Source: Bin80 sp964291275
GTDB lineage: Bacteria > Bacteroidota > Rhodothermia > Rhodothermales > Bin80
NCBI GenBank assembly: GCA_964291275.2
Contig: OZ219799.1
Location: forward strand, 1,240,001-1,304,000
DNA: 64,000 bases
Direction: 5' to 3'
Below are positions 54,322 through 61,840 of the stretch, one piece after another. The first letter of the stretch is position 1; each line of letters begins with the position of its first letter. The position numbers were made by a program, and so were the translations under genes. The notes under the pieces were generated by a model. It was not told the origin of the DNA and searched no databases. It worked only from the letters and a program-made list of their open reading frames with translations.

Positions 54322-55095
54322 TCAGCTTTCACTACCAGCAGCAATTGCGCTCCAGTGTGCTGGAGGCAGGGCCTGGGACGGCTCTAAGATCTCTTCAAAG
54401 AGTGTCCCTTTCTGACGGTTTTTCGAACAAATCACCTCCGCAGGCCAAACCTTTCTCTCAAATGAGTGTTCGTTGCGCGGAATCCATTCCACCAAGGAAT
54501 AATTCTCAGACAGAAAATCACTAACTACGATATTCGTTTGAAGGATAAACTTTACTGCACGCTTGAAATGAACCTCTGGCTCATTGCCGACCACCGCCTC
54601 ATACGCCTTGAAAACAATGGCCGCCATACGCTCGCGTGCCTCCTTAGTGGTATCGGCGTTGATATCTATCCCATACAGTTTCGATAGTGCTCGCATGCAG
54701 TCAAATTCATACTGTTCACGATCCAAGGAGTCCGCGAAGAGCTTTGCAGCGGTCACCAATTTGCGTCGCAATGCCTCGGTCAGAAACTGACCATTCCCAC
54801 AGGAAGGATCAAGTGCTGACTTGCTCAAGTCCGCAACGGGGTCGCCGGGCAGATAATCCAGCATCTGTTTAACGAACCAATTCGGCGTGAAAACTTCGCC
54901 ATAATGATCGACGCGATCTGTATCACGTACCAGTATGGGTGAATCGTCCTCCACGAATGCGGTCTCAAAATATTTATTCACTCGATCCCGAATCTCCTTA
55001 ACATTCGTTTGTGCACGAGTGGTTTGAGGCGAATCCTTGGTCACGGTCGTCTCAGGGTATATTGTGTCGAAAAGAGGAGCTTCCATATTTAGCAA
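54322..55095 (-). CDS. Methyltransferase-like partner without catalytic NPPY motif
   Basis: A 257-residue protein with the N-terminal N6-methylase pattern GEVFTPNWFVKQMLDYLP and a SAM-binding motif I, ALDPSCGNGQFLTEALRRKL. Where motif IV should follow, it reads ILQTNIVVSDFLSENYSLVEW, without D/NPPY. It therefore probably binds SAM or structure but does not catalyse methylation alone; the next gene supplies NPPY. It overlaps the start (GTG at 54332) of that gene, indicating translational coupling as two subunits. It appears intact, and is the first gene of the minus-strand module that ends with the GIY-YIG helicase. Confidence 0.72.
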   Translation of the reverse strand: MLNMEAPLFDTIYPETTVTKDSPQTTRAQTNVKEIRDRVNKYFETAFVEDDSPILVRDTDRVDHYGEVFTPNWFVKQMLDYLPGDPVADLSKSALDPSCGNGQFLTEALRRKLVTAAKLFADSLDREQYEFDCMRALSKLYGIDINADTTKEARERMAAIVFKAYEAVVGNEPEVHFKRAVKFILQTNIVVSDFLSENYSLVEWIPRNEHSFERKVWPAEVICSKNRQKGTLFEEILEPSQALPPAHWSAIAAGSES

Positions 55096-55848
55096 AATAT
55101 CCGACCGACGCGCTAATAAGAACCGGCGGGGTTTAAAGAGCAGGCTCCAAATCTACAACTCCAATCTAAACAGTGAACAAGAACACAATCTAGTAAGCAA
55201 CAAAAATCTTGTTCCAGTACATCTCAGGACACACGATAGCCTCTTTATAAAAGTTGCTTGGCTGTAGCAATGATCTCGATAACCACCCCGAACTCAAGAT
55301 AAGATAATCGAATCTAATCAGGTTTCTTAATCAGTTTGTTTTGTAAACTCTTATTCTCTATCTGTCGTGAGTACGGGTCACAACCTTCAAACTCTACTCA
55401 CTACCAAAGGCCGTTCATGGGCTCGGATACCTCAGACAGAATACGGTCAATCACCGACTCTATGGTCACTCCTTCACTCTCTGTATAGAAATTCGTCAAT
55501 GCCGGTGGCGAAGAACCGACCGGCCCAGGCGTGAATATCTTCAATGGTTACACTGCAGCGGCACGTAATGCAGCCCGCACCTTGCCTCCAAGGAGGAGGT
55601 ACCGCGTAGTCCACAGACCAGCATCCCAACTCACCCAGTTTGAGACGCAGGGGCAAATGGGTTGCTCATAAGGAGTTGGCCGCGGTAATGTAATGTATAA
55701 CTACGGACGGCGTGGTGGTGATCACAACCACATGAAATAAATTCAACGCAGCCTCAACGATTCGAAATCCCTGTTGATCAATCTTCCACTTCATTAATCC
55801 ACACGAATAAGCTACCCTGTTTAGTATCTCGTAATAAATACAGGGCAA
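55096..55848. other. Gene-poor stretch, possibly with decayed coding pieces
   Basis: About 750 bp. The first part (55096-55330) is AT-rich and likely contains the promoter of the methylase module. Two short minus-strand frames (55474-55656, containing GCITCRCSVTIEDIHAWAGRFFATGIDEF; and 55666-55848) look protein-like in parts but match nothing I know. I regard them as probable remnants. Confidence 0.4.
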
Positions 55849-56841
55849 TCATTTGGAATTGAAATAGCGTTGGTGATCAACTCGGAAGATTTCGGTCTCC
55901 AGGCGTGGGATGGCCGACATCAGTCCGGAAGAGCGTCGCGTTCGACCTGCCGCGTACTGGAAGCCGGGGCCTGAGATGTACTCGTCACAGGCAAGGCATG
56001 GGTTCAGGTTACTGCGTTCGTCGGCAGGGGGTTGACTCATGTTGTTCGTGAGCATGTTCCACAGACCGTAGTATCTAACGCAGATCGTTGTGCAGTGGCG
56101 TCGGGTGTACAGTACATTATAGGTCCAGGTCTCGGCGCAGTGCTCCCCGAGCCCCACCTCTTCCATCAGGCACGCCTTGATGCCGCCTGCTGTCAGTCGC
56201 CTTGCACATTTTCTTGCGGGTGTTGTGAGATCCGGCTTTGCCTGATAGACCGCGAGATCACGTAGCGATGAACAGGTGCCGCAGTGATGGCGGTGCGTAA
56301 TGGCGTAGTTCTCCTTAAGCGCGCTATCAGGGTCGGGGAACGTACGCAGCTGGTACTTGACACGGGTGGAGTCAACAAACCCGATCGCGCACACCTCGGT
56401 GTTCGAGCGCAGCGACGAGTACCACTGCAGAACCGGCTCTTGGCCATGGAACAAAAACATTGAGTTTGCCCCGACCAGTTCGTAACTCTGCGAGTTGCTT
56501 GGCGTCGGATACCGGAGCGAGTCGGGATGAGTGTAGGCCTCTTGGTAGGGTGGCTCGTACGGGCTGATGGTTCGAAATTCATTTTGATCTCGTGAATTGG
56601 AAGGATCAACGAGACCAAGCTGATCGTGAATTTCACCTCCGTTGAGCAATAGGGTCAATTGTAGCCTCTCAATCAACGCAATAGTTCCGGGAGAATGTGT
56701 CACGACCGCGTGATGCTTAGTCAAAGTTCGGTCACCGTCGGAAACCCGGCCCCGATAATGCTGGACGAGGTTCACGCCTATCACGACTAAGCAAATGCCG
56801 AGTATGCTTCCCACGACGGTGAGGGTAGTTTTCCGATACAT
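55849..56841 (-). CDS. Conserved Cys-rich, membrane-anchored protein of unknown function
   Basis: About 330 residues. With the ATG at 56841 the protein begins MYRKTTLTVVGSILGICLVVIGV, a single N-terminal membrane anchor, and the rest is probably periplasmic. The C-terminal half has a conserved pattern: HRHHCGTCSSLRDLAVYQAKPDLTTPARKCA… ACLMEEVGLGEHCAETWTYNVLYTRRHCTTICVRYYG… LNPCLACDEYISGPGFQYAAGRTRRSSGL. It has nine or more Cys, two CxxC-type motifs and a terminal RTRR. I believe this belongs to an uncharacterised family also seen in marine bacteria and algae, but this is from memory. The Cys arrangement suggests disulfides or metal/redox binding. No neighbour gives a clue. Confidence 0.62.
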   Translation of the reverse strand: MYRKTTLTVVGSILGICLVVIGVNLVQHYRGRVSDGDRTLTKHHAVVTHSPGTIALIERLQLTLLLNGGEIHDQLGLVDPSNSRDQNEFRTISPYEPPYQEAYTHPDSLRYPTPSNSQSYELVGANSMFLFHGQEPVLQWYSSLRSNTEVCAIGFVDSTRVKYQLRTFPDPDSALKENYAITHRHHCGTCSSLRDLAVYQAKPDLTTPARKCARRLTAGGIKACLMEEVGLGEHCAETWTYNVLYTRRHCTTICVRYYGLWNMLTNNMSQPPADERSNLNPCLACDEYISGPGFQYAAGRTRRSSGLMSAIPRLETEIFRVDHQRYFNSK

Positions 56842-57036
56842 CAACTCAGAGGAGATATTACACGCACATGTGATTCGCATTCAGGCCAACGTAGGCCTGC
56901 CTGGCGGGGTTTGTTCCACATGGCTGGACTGTAGCTGATACAGTCAGGACAATGCGTGGGGTCACCTGGGCGAGTTGCCGAACTGCTGGCTAATGCAATA
57001 TACCCGAATATTTTTTGACCAATACGGGGTCTTATC

Positions 57037-57126
57037 GTGCGCTGTAGAAAGCGTGTTCCGGGGTCGGTGCGAATCCCGTCCAACACCTGTCGTTTCGGTT
57101 GGTAGCGGTCTTGGCGTATTATAGCG
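57037..57126 (+). ncRNA. 5' fragment of a group II intron
   Basis: This segment starts GTGCGCTGTAGAAAGCG and continues with GGGTCGGTGCGAATCCCGTCC, AACACCTGTCG and GGTTGGTAGCGG, matching the first roughly 95 nt of the intron at 41291 nearly base for base, including the paired positions around the GGTGCGAA loop (compensatory-looking changes). Similarity ends about 57126, and no domain V is found downstream, so it is a truncated copy in the same orientation. It falls between the Cys-rich protein gene and mltG. Confidence 0.75.
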
Positions 57127-57248
57127 GATGCTCCCTGTGGCGAGCAATATCCTGATACACAGTTATAGCATTTAGGGCAGAGGGTGGGCATGCCTCTTGT
57201 TTATGCTTACCCCGAAATAAATGATAATTCGGCCTGGGGGTGGCCAAG

Positions 57249-58286
57249 TCAGTCCTCTGCGTTAGCCTGCTCACGTCGGCGCTGCGCCAGATAGCGGCGC
57301 AGTACATCAGCATCCCGGTTATGACCACGTAGATCCACATTAAACGAATGTCCACCATCGGGGCTAGCCACAAAAAACATGTAATCGTGTTCTTCGGCTT
57401 GTGCAGTTTTTATCAGAGATGATCGTGAGGGGTTAGTGATAGGACTCGGCGGAAGCCCTTGGTACAGATACGTGTTGTATGGGTGATCAATTTTATAATC
57501 ACGATAAAATAGACGACGCACGCCGTCCTCAAGCTCAATCAGAGCATATTGCACTGTTGGATCGGCCTGCAGGGGCCAGTGCCTTCGCAGGCGGTTCAAG
57601 TACACGCCTGCAACGCGAGATTTTTCTTCGATTACTCTCGTTTCCCATTCGACAATTGCAGCCAGACTCACAACTTCATCACGCGACAGCCCACGTATGC
57701 TCGCTTCTCTTGCCGCTTCCTTTTCATAAAACTCATCGAATTCCCGTTTAATACGTCGAACAACCTCTGTCGCTTCGGTCAACCAGTAGAAGCTGTACGT
57801 ATCGGGTAACATGTAACTGAACAAGTGTAGCGTGTCTGTACCAAGCGAGGTTGCCAGAGCAGTATCACCGAGTGCAGCCATAAAATCTTCAGCCTCAAAT
57901 GCCATGTTGGCAGCCGCAGAACGTGCAACCCTGTCGCGTCTGGATCCAGCGGGAATCCTCAGAGACACTGGGGTTTGCAGTCCCCTCCGCAAGGTTTGCA
58001 ATAGACTGACGTTGGATTTTCCCGACGAAAAAACGTAGTGCCCAGCCTTTATTTGATCCTTCCAGCCAGTTGCATGGGCTACCAAACGGAAAGTCCAGGA
58101 GTACTTTATCAGTTCTCGACTTTCAAGTGAGTCTACAACGTTGACAAAGATGCTTCCCCGTGGAATATGCAATGTCCGATCACCGTCAAAGGAGGGTGTA
58201 TTTGGAGCCCATAGAAGCCAACTTCCTCCCGCACCCAGTCCGATGATAATCACAATGCTGAATACGAAAATTCGGCTCTTTCGCAT
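57249..58286 (-). CDS. mltG: Endolytic murein transglycosylase MltG
   Basis: A 345-residue membrane-anchored lytic transglycosylase that cuts nascent peptidoglycan and helps terminate glycan strands. It has an N-terminal single TM (IFVFSIVIIIGLGAGGSWLLW), a LysM-like region (LHIPRGSIFVNVVDSLESREL… FRLVAHATGWKDQIKAGHYVF) and the YceG domain. The YceG domain contains the catalytic Glu in VSLAAIVEWETRVIEEKSRVAGVYLNRL, followed by QADPTVQYALIELEDG, PYNTYLYQGLPPSPITNPSRSS and the terminal FVASPDGGHSFNVDLRGHN. It overlaps or nearly abuts the chorismate mutase gene (2 bp apart), a likely operon. Confidence 0.93.
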   Translation of the reverse strand: MRKSRIFVFSIVIIIGLGAGGSWLLWAPNTPSFDGDRTLHIPRGSIFVNVVDSLESRELIKYSWTFRLVAHATGWKDQIKAGHYVFSSGKSNVSLLQTLRRGLQTPVSLRIPAGSRRDRVARSAAANMAFEAEDFMAALGDTALATSLGTDTLHLFSYMLPDTYSFYWLTEATEVVRRIKREFDEFYEKEAAREASIRGLSRDEVVSLAAIVEWETRVIEEKSRVAGVYLNRLRRHWPLQADPTVQYALIELEDGVRRLFYRDYKIDHPYNTYLYQGLPPSPITNPSRSSLIKTAQAEEHDYMFFVASPDGGHSFNVDLRGHNRDADVLRRYLAQRRREQANAED

Positions 58287-58288
58287 AG

Positions 58289-58603
58289 CTACCGTTTTGT
58301 TTTTCGCTGATATTTTTGACGCTCCAGTGAACGCGTCTCATCTATAACGCGTTCAAAGAGTCGTTGAATAGCGTCCGTTGGCAGTGGTCCAAGGTTGGCC
58401 TGAATGACATTTTCCAAGACTTCTTGTTCTCTAGAAGGATCGTAAACAGGGAGTCCGAGTTGCTGTTTGATATGTCCGATTTTATTCGCAGCGCGCGACC
58501 GCTCGTTAAAAATTTTCACCAATACTTGATCAAGCTCATCGATTTGTGCCCGGAGTGGGGTCAGATCTTCTTCAGAGACAGCTTGAGACGGTACAGGCTT
58601 CAT
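58289..58603 (-). CDS. Chorismate mutase (AroQ class)
   Basis: A 104-residue all-helical AroQ-type chorismate mutase converting chorismate to prephenate for Phe/Tyr synthesis. The pattern is LRAQIDELDQVLVKIFNERSRAANKIGHIKQQLGLPVYDPSREQEVLENV, with the family Arg in ERSRAA, Lys in GHIK and the PVYDPSREQEV segment, then IQRLFERVIDETRSLERQ. It is monofunctional here, not fused to prephenate dehydratase/DAHP synthase. It precedes mltG by 2 bp in the same direction. Confidence 0.9.
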   Translation of the reverse strand: MKPVPSQAVSEEDLTPLRAQIDELDQVLVKIFNERSRAANKIGHIKQQLGLPVYDPSREQEVLENVIQANLGPLPTDAIQRLFERVIDETRSLERQKYQRKTKR

Positions 58604-58727
58604 GGTGTTTTATTCAAGTGCAGTTAATAAATTAAGAGTGTAAGCCGTGCAACAAAACTGTGATCTCGAGGTATTGATTGATTGCAAGACACGCCTTAAA
58701 CTCTCTTAACCGAAGATATACTGTGTA

Positions 58728-59252
58728 ATGCGTAGAAATTTGTTATTCATTGCCGTTCTAGCCTTTTTGGCATCGCCTGTTCAGTCCCAGTTCAGGGAAG
58801 CTGTTCCAGATGCATTTCCCCAGACTCGTGTGTACGATATGTCCAACAGGGTTGGCGCATTTCTGAATAAGATATTCAACCCGAGTGTTTTTCAAATGAG
58901 CCACAGTTTTGAAATGACGGCCGGGTCCTTTGGTGGCAATGGATACTCGATGGGCATGTACACAAATACTATGGCGTGGCAATTTAGCCCCAAACTAGCC
59001 GCACGGATGGATGTTGCCGTTGCATACTCCCCCCAGAACCAGATGGCCCGGGAATATGGTTTCGGGCAGCAGCGCCCCCAGGTTTTTCTGCGTAATGCCG
59101 AAATTGGCTGGAAGCCGTCCAAAAATGTTCAATTCCATCTTCAAGTCAGACAGGATCCGTATGCATATCAGAACATGATGGGCTATGGACCTTACGGATA
59201 CGGTTATGGTCGTCGACATATTGGACTGTTTCGAAGGAATCCTTGGTTTTAG
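58728..59252 (+). CDS. Secreted protein of unknown function, Gly/Tyr-rich tail
   Basis: A 174-residue protein with a clear signal peptide (LLFIAVLAFLASPVQS). The mature part has alternating polar/hydrophobic stretches (VFQMSHSFEMTAGSFGGNGYSMGMYTNTMAWQFSPKLAARMDVAVAYSP), suggesting a small outer-membrane or surface beta-structure. The end is Gly/Tyr-rich (MGYGPYGYGYGRR). It reads in the direction of the LytR_C gene that follows 21 bp later, likely one operon. I do not recognise a named family. Confidence 0.7.
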   Translation: MRRNLLFIAVLAFLASPVQSQFREAVPDAFPQTRVYDMSNRVGAFLNKIFNPSVFQMSHSFEMTAGSFGGNGYSMGMYTNTMAWQFSPKLAARMDVAVAYSPQNQMAREYGFGQQRPQVFLRNAEIGWKPSKNVQFHLQVRQDPYAYQNMMGYGPYGYGYGRRHIGLFRRNPWF

Positions 59253-59273
59253 TGCCTCGTGAGCGGGGTACGG

Positions 59274-59786
59274 ATGAATCGCCTAAAAGCTTTTGGTATC
59301 GATATAATCGCAGCTCTTGTCGGGTTGGTGATTGTTATTGGGATCGTGTCCACCTTTACGAACGTTCCGTTCCTAAGGGATGCAGTCCTTCTTCCTGTTC
59401 AAGTGGCCTCTTCCGTCGAAACCTCTGGTTATCCGGGCACTGCCGATATGTATCAGGTAGAGGTCCGTAATGGAGTAGGTGTTAACGGTGTTGCTGAACG
59501 AATGCGGGAATACCTGCGATCGAAGGGGTATGATGTTGTAGGTGTGGGCAATCACAGATCATTTGATATTGAGAAGACGATCATTGTTGATCGAATCGAT
59601 AATTTGGCTATTGCACAGCAGGTGGCTGCATCACTCGGGTTGCCGCACGATCGTATTAGAAAGGATGTTCGCGATGAGTTTCATCTAGACGTTTCCATAA
59701 TCATTGGTAAAGATTATGGAATAATTCCTCCATTCAGCGACACTCTAAGTTTCCCTAATATTCCAGATTTGCATGACAGTAACTGA
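59274..59786 (+). CDS. Membrane protein with LytR C-terminal (LytR_C) domain
   Basis: 170 residues from the ATG at 59274 (a GTG at 59259 is also open; the ATG directly before RLKAFGIDIIAALVGL fits better). It has one N-terminal TM (IIAALVGLVIVIGIVSTF), then a LytR_C domain (YQVEVRNGVGVNGVAERMREYLRSKGYDVVGVGNHRSFDIEKTIIVDR… IAQQVAASLGL) that resembles SPOR-like folds of cell-envelope proteins. The catalytic LytR-CpsA-Psr domain is absent. In Bacteroidota, stand-alone LytR_C proteins are commonly located before rsfS, as here; the gene overlaps rsfS by 14 bp. Confidence 0.82.
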   Translation: MNRLKAFGIDIIAALVGLVIVIGIVSTFTNVPFLRDAVLLPVQVASSVETSGYPGTADMYQVEVRNGVGVNGVAERMREYLRSKGYDVVGVGNHRSFDIEKTIIVDRIDNLAIAQQVAASLGLPHDRIRKDVRDEFHLDVSIIIGKDYGIIPPFSDTLSFPNIPDLHDSN

Positions 59787-60210
59787 GCCATCATCGCTCA
59801 TTCATCCCCCAGCGTTAGACAAGCAACGCACAGGTTCGGTACCTGTCAGGGTTCTTGCACGCGAAGCTATCGTAGCAATACAGGAAAAAAAGGCTCATGG
59901 CGTGGTCATTATGGATATGCGGGCAACCAGCGGTCTGGCAGACTATTTTGTCTTGTGCTCAGCTACATCCGACCTTCAAGTCAAGGCTATCACAGAATCC
60001 GTCCAGACACGGCTCAAACACGAATGTAATGAGCTCCCCTGGCACATCGAAGGAGCAGAGCACCGCCAGTGGGTATTGCTTGATTACGTAGATCTGGTGG
60101 TGCACATATTCACACCTGAGAGACGCGCGTTTTATGACCTTGAGCGGCTCTGGAGTGATGTTCCAACGGAGACAGTTGATGAGCATCCCGTTGCTATGCT
60201 TAATCCATGA
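59773..60210 (+). CDS. rsfS: Ribosomal silencing factor RsfS
   Basis: A 145-residue RsfS/Iojap protein that binds L14 (uL14) on the 50S subunit and blocks subunit joining in poor nutrient conditions. The domain covers about residues 25-130: AREAIVAIQEKKAHGVVIMDMRATSGLADYFVLCSATSDLQVKAITESV and WHIEGAEHRQWVLLDYVDLVVHIFTPERRAFYDLERLWSD. It overlaps the preceding LytR_C gene by 14 bp and the next gene by ATGA, so the four genes 58728-60713 look like an operon. Confidence 0.94.
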   Translation: MTVTEPSSLIHPPALDKQRTGSVPVRVLAREAIVAIQEKKAHGVVIMDMRATSGLADYFVLCSATSDLQVKAITESVQTRLKHECNELPWHIEGAEHRQWVLLDYVDLVVHIFTPERRAFYDLERLWSDVPTETVDEHPVAMLNP

Positions 60211-60713
60211 GGGCAAGCATCACACTACTTATGGTTGCTTGTCTCGGGTTCTTTGGAGCATGCAGTGGACCTGTCGCCACAACCTCGACAGATCCAGATA
60301 CGAGCTTCGGCCATCGCTATGAGGGCCAGGCTCCCGATGGGTATAATGCTGTTACGATTAGCGTACCTGACGAAGAGCTGGAATTTGCCTACTTCCCCGC
60401 TACCTTCGATCATGTTATCGTACGTCCCGACCTTATGCAATTGCAGACCGATACGGTATCTGTAGAGATTTTGGTAAAGGGGAGTCTACCGGATGGATGT
60501 ATGGAATTACATGCCTTCGACCAGGAAAGGACAGGGAATGTGGTAACGGCAACTTTGCAAATGCGCAGACCACAGTCGCGCGTGTGTGCAAGCGTGCGCA
60601 GGCCCTACCGGCTTTACTTAATGTTGGAGGATAGTTTTTTGCAGGGGCACTACACGCTAAAACTCAATGGTTCAATCATACCATTCGTGGTGCAGTACAT
60701 TGAATCAGACTAA
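60207..60713 (+). CDS. Lipoprotein of unknown function
   Basis: 168 residues with lipoprotein signal (LLMVACLGFFGAC, Cys19). The mature region is beta-rich (YNAVTISVPDEELEFAYFPATFDHVIVRPDLMQLQTDTVSVEILVKGSLPDGCMELHAF) and ends YRLYLMLEDSFLQGHYTLKLNG. No named family is recognised. The ATG overlaps the stop of rsfS (ATGA), so translation is coupled. It is convergent with the gene at 60730. Confidence 0.7.
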   Translation: MRASITLLMVACLGFFGACSGPVATTSTDPDTSFGHRYEGQAPDGYNAVTISVPDEELEFAYFPATFDHVIVRPDLMQLQTDTVSVEILVKGSLPDGCMELHAFDQERTGNVVTATLQMRRPQSRVCASVRRPYRLYLMLEDSFLQGHYTLKLNGSIIPFVVQYIESD

Positions 60714-60729
60714 GATCCTGATTCCCGTC

Positions 60730-61077
60730 CTAATCTATGCTCTCACTGATCTGACATCTCGTGAGCTGCGGTAGGAGTCGTTCTTTTCTGGCTAATTTGA
60801 TAAGCGCATTGCAAATATCAGACAGGTTTTCCGAGTGCTCAATTTTTTCAATAGTGCTGGAAAAAATAATTTCAGAATCGTCGTCTGGTTCCTCCCAATT
60901 ACATGCTCGAAAAAGAAGGTAGGCATCGTCTTCGAAAAAATAGCTGGCCGAATATTTCTCTGTCATGCTGCTTGGGTCGTACAGTAAGACTTCTGCATAC
61001 GAGAGGTCGTCAGAAGCATTCAGGAGCCATTGATAGAGTAGCTCAGCTGCAAATCCGTCCATAAAACGATTATTCAT
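60730..61077 (-). CDS. Small acidic protein of unknown function
   Basis: 115 residues, acidic, no signal or membrane segment (FAAELLYQWLLNASDDLSYAEVLLYDPSSMTEKYSAS… EEPDDDSEIIFSSTIEKIEHSENLSDICNALIKLAR). No family recognised. It begins 7 bp after the stop of lipB on the same strand and may be cotranscribed with it. Confidence 0.6.
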   Translation of the reverse strand: MNNRFMDGFAAELLYQWLLNASDDLSYAEVLLYDPSSMTEKYSASYFFEDDAYLLFRACNWEEPDDDSEIIFSSTIEKIEHSENLSDICNALIKLARKERLLPQLTRCQISESID

Positions 61078-61083
61078 TTTTTC

Positions 61084-61839
61084 TCAGCCGATTATTGGTT
61101 GGGCGGTTAAGTGCTGGGCGATGTCTTTTTGATCCAAGAGACTCTCCAGATACTTGTACGCTTCCGGTCCGCTAAGTGTCTGGGACTGCACACCGAATAT
61201 TATGTCAAAATGGTGCGATATTGATCGGGCAACGGTGTCGATATCGCAGGATTTCCCCAATTCCTGAACTATTGAAGTTATCTCTCGGTCGGCGATACCG
61301 CAAGGTGTGATTCTGCTGAAGTATCGCAAGTCCGGGTCAATATTCAGGGCAAGTCCGTGTGTAGTCACCCAGCGGCTGACATGGATACCAAAGGCACAGA
61401 TCTTTCGCTCGGTATCCTTCTCTCCGACCCAAACCCCCGTGCGCTTGGGTACACGGAATCCCGTCAAACCAAACTCGTTAAGCGTGCGCAGGACAATCTC
61501 CTCCAAGTCGCGCATGAATCGGTGTAGGTCCCGATATAGCCGGTCCAGATCCAATAAGAAGTATGCCACGAGCTGACCTGGGCCGTGGTAGGTCACATCG
61601 CCTCCGCGATCGATGTAGATCACTTCTGCGTTCCCCGGAGCGATGAGATGTTGGTCGTTGCCGCTTTTGCCCACGGTGAAGACCGGGGGGTGCTCAAGTA
61701 AAAGCAGTACGTGGGGTAGATGTTCTCCGCTCCTCTTGGCTTGAATAAGGCGATCTTTGATCGTTTCCTGGAGCGCCCAAGTAGGCCGGTACGCTACACG
61801 ACCCAAGTGACAAATTACGGCAGTTTCTGGCCCTGACAC
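61084..61839 (-). CDS. lipB: Octanoyltransferase LipB
   Basis: A 251-residue lipoyl(octanoyl) transferase that moves octanoyl from ACP to lipoyl-domain lysines, the first step of lipoate assembly. Its motifs are PPVFTVGKSGNDQHL, the signature RGGDVTYHGPGQLVAYFLLDL, KICAFGIHVSRWVTTHGLALNI and the catalytic Cys in ITPCGIADREITSI. The start fits the family. It lies directly 3' of sprA (stop 2 bp before the lipB start), so it may be expressed from the same transcript. Confidence 0.93.
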   Translation of the reverse strand: MSGPETAVICHLGRVAYRPTWALQETIKDRLIQAKRSGEHLPHVLLLLEHPPVFTVGKSGNDQHLIAPGNAEVIYIDRGGDVTYHGPGQLVAYFLLDLDRLYRDLHRFMRDLEEIVLRTLNEFGLTGFRVPKRTGVWVGEKDTERKICAFGIHVSRWVTTHGLALNIDPDLRYFSRITPCGIADREITSIVQELGKSCDIDTVARSISHHFDIIFGVQSQTLSGPEAYKYLESLLDQKDIAQHLTAQPIIG

Positions 61840-61840
61840 C

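Larger units (their letters stand above)
50886..54332 (-). pseudogene. Eco57I-like adenine methylase, frameshifted and split by ISNCY copy B
   Basis: The gene runs 54332-53269, is interrupted by the 1910-bp IS, and resumes 51352-50886. Joining them with one TAGATA duplication restores the frame (…HKLPSSVS-NEPHSKAAILLV…), about 485 residues. SAM motif I is LDPCTKSGVFL and catalytic motif IV is GNPPYQMQDGGGTG, typical of N6-adenine methylases; CxxC pairs occur at KAGRCIHCG. The C-terminal part ends in a typical WTDEILFDLFELDRTDIEHIESKI. A GTG at 54332 overlapping the end of the upstream methylase gives VKAE, but one extra A around 54316-54320 shifts the frame before KHRPDILECLANLSSDEVFTPP. So it carries at least two independent lesions. 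Confidence 0.78.
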
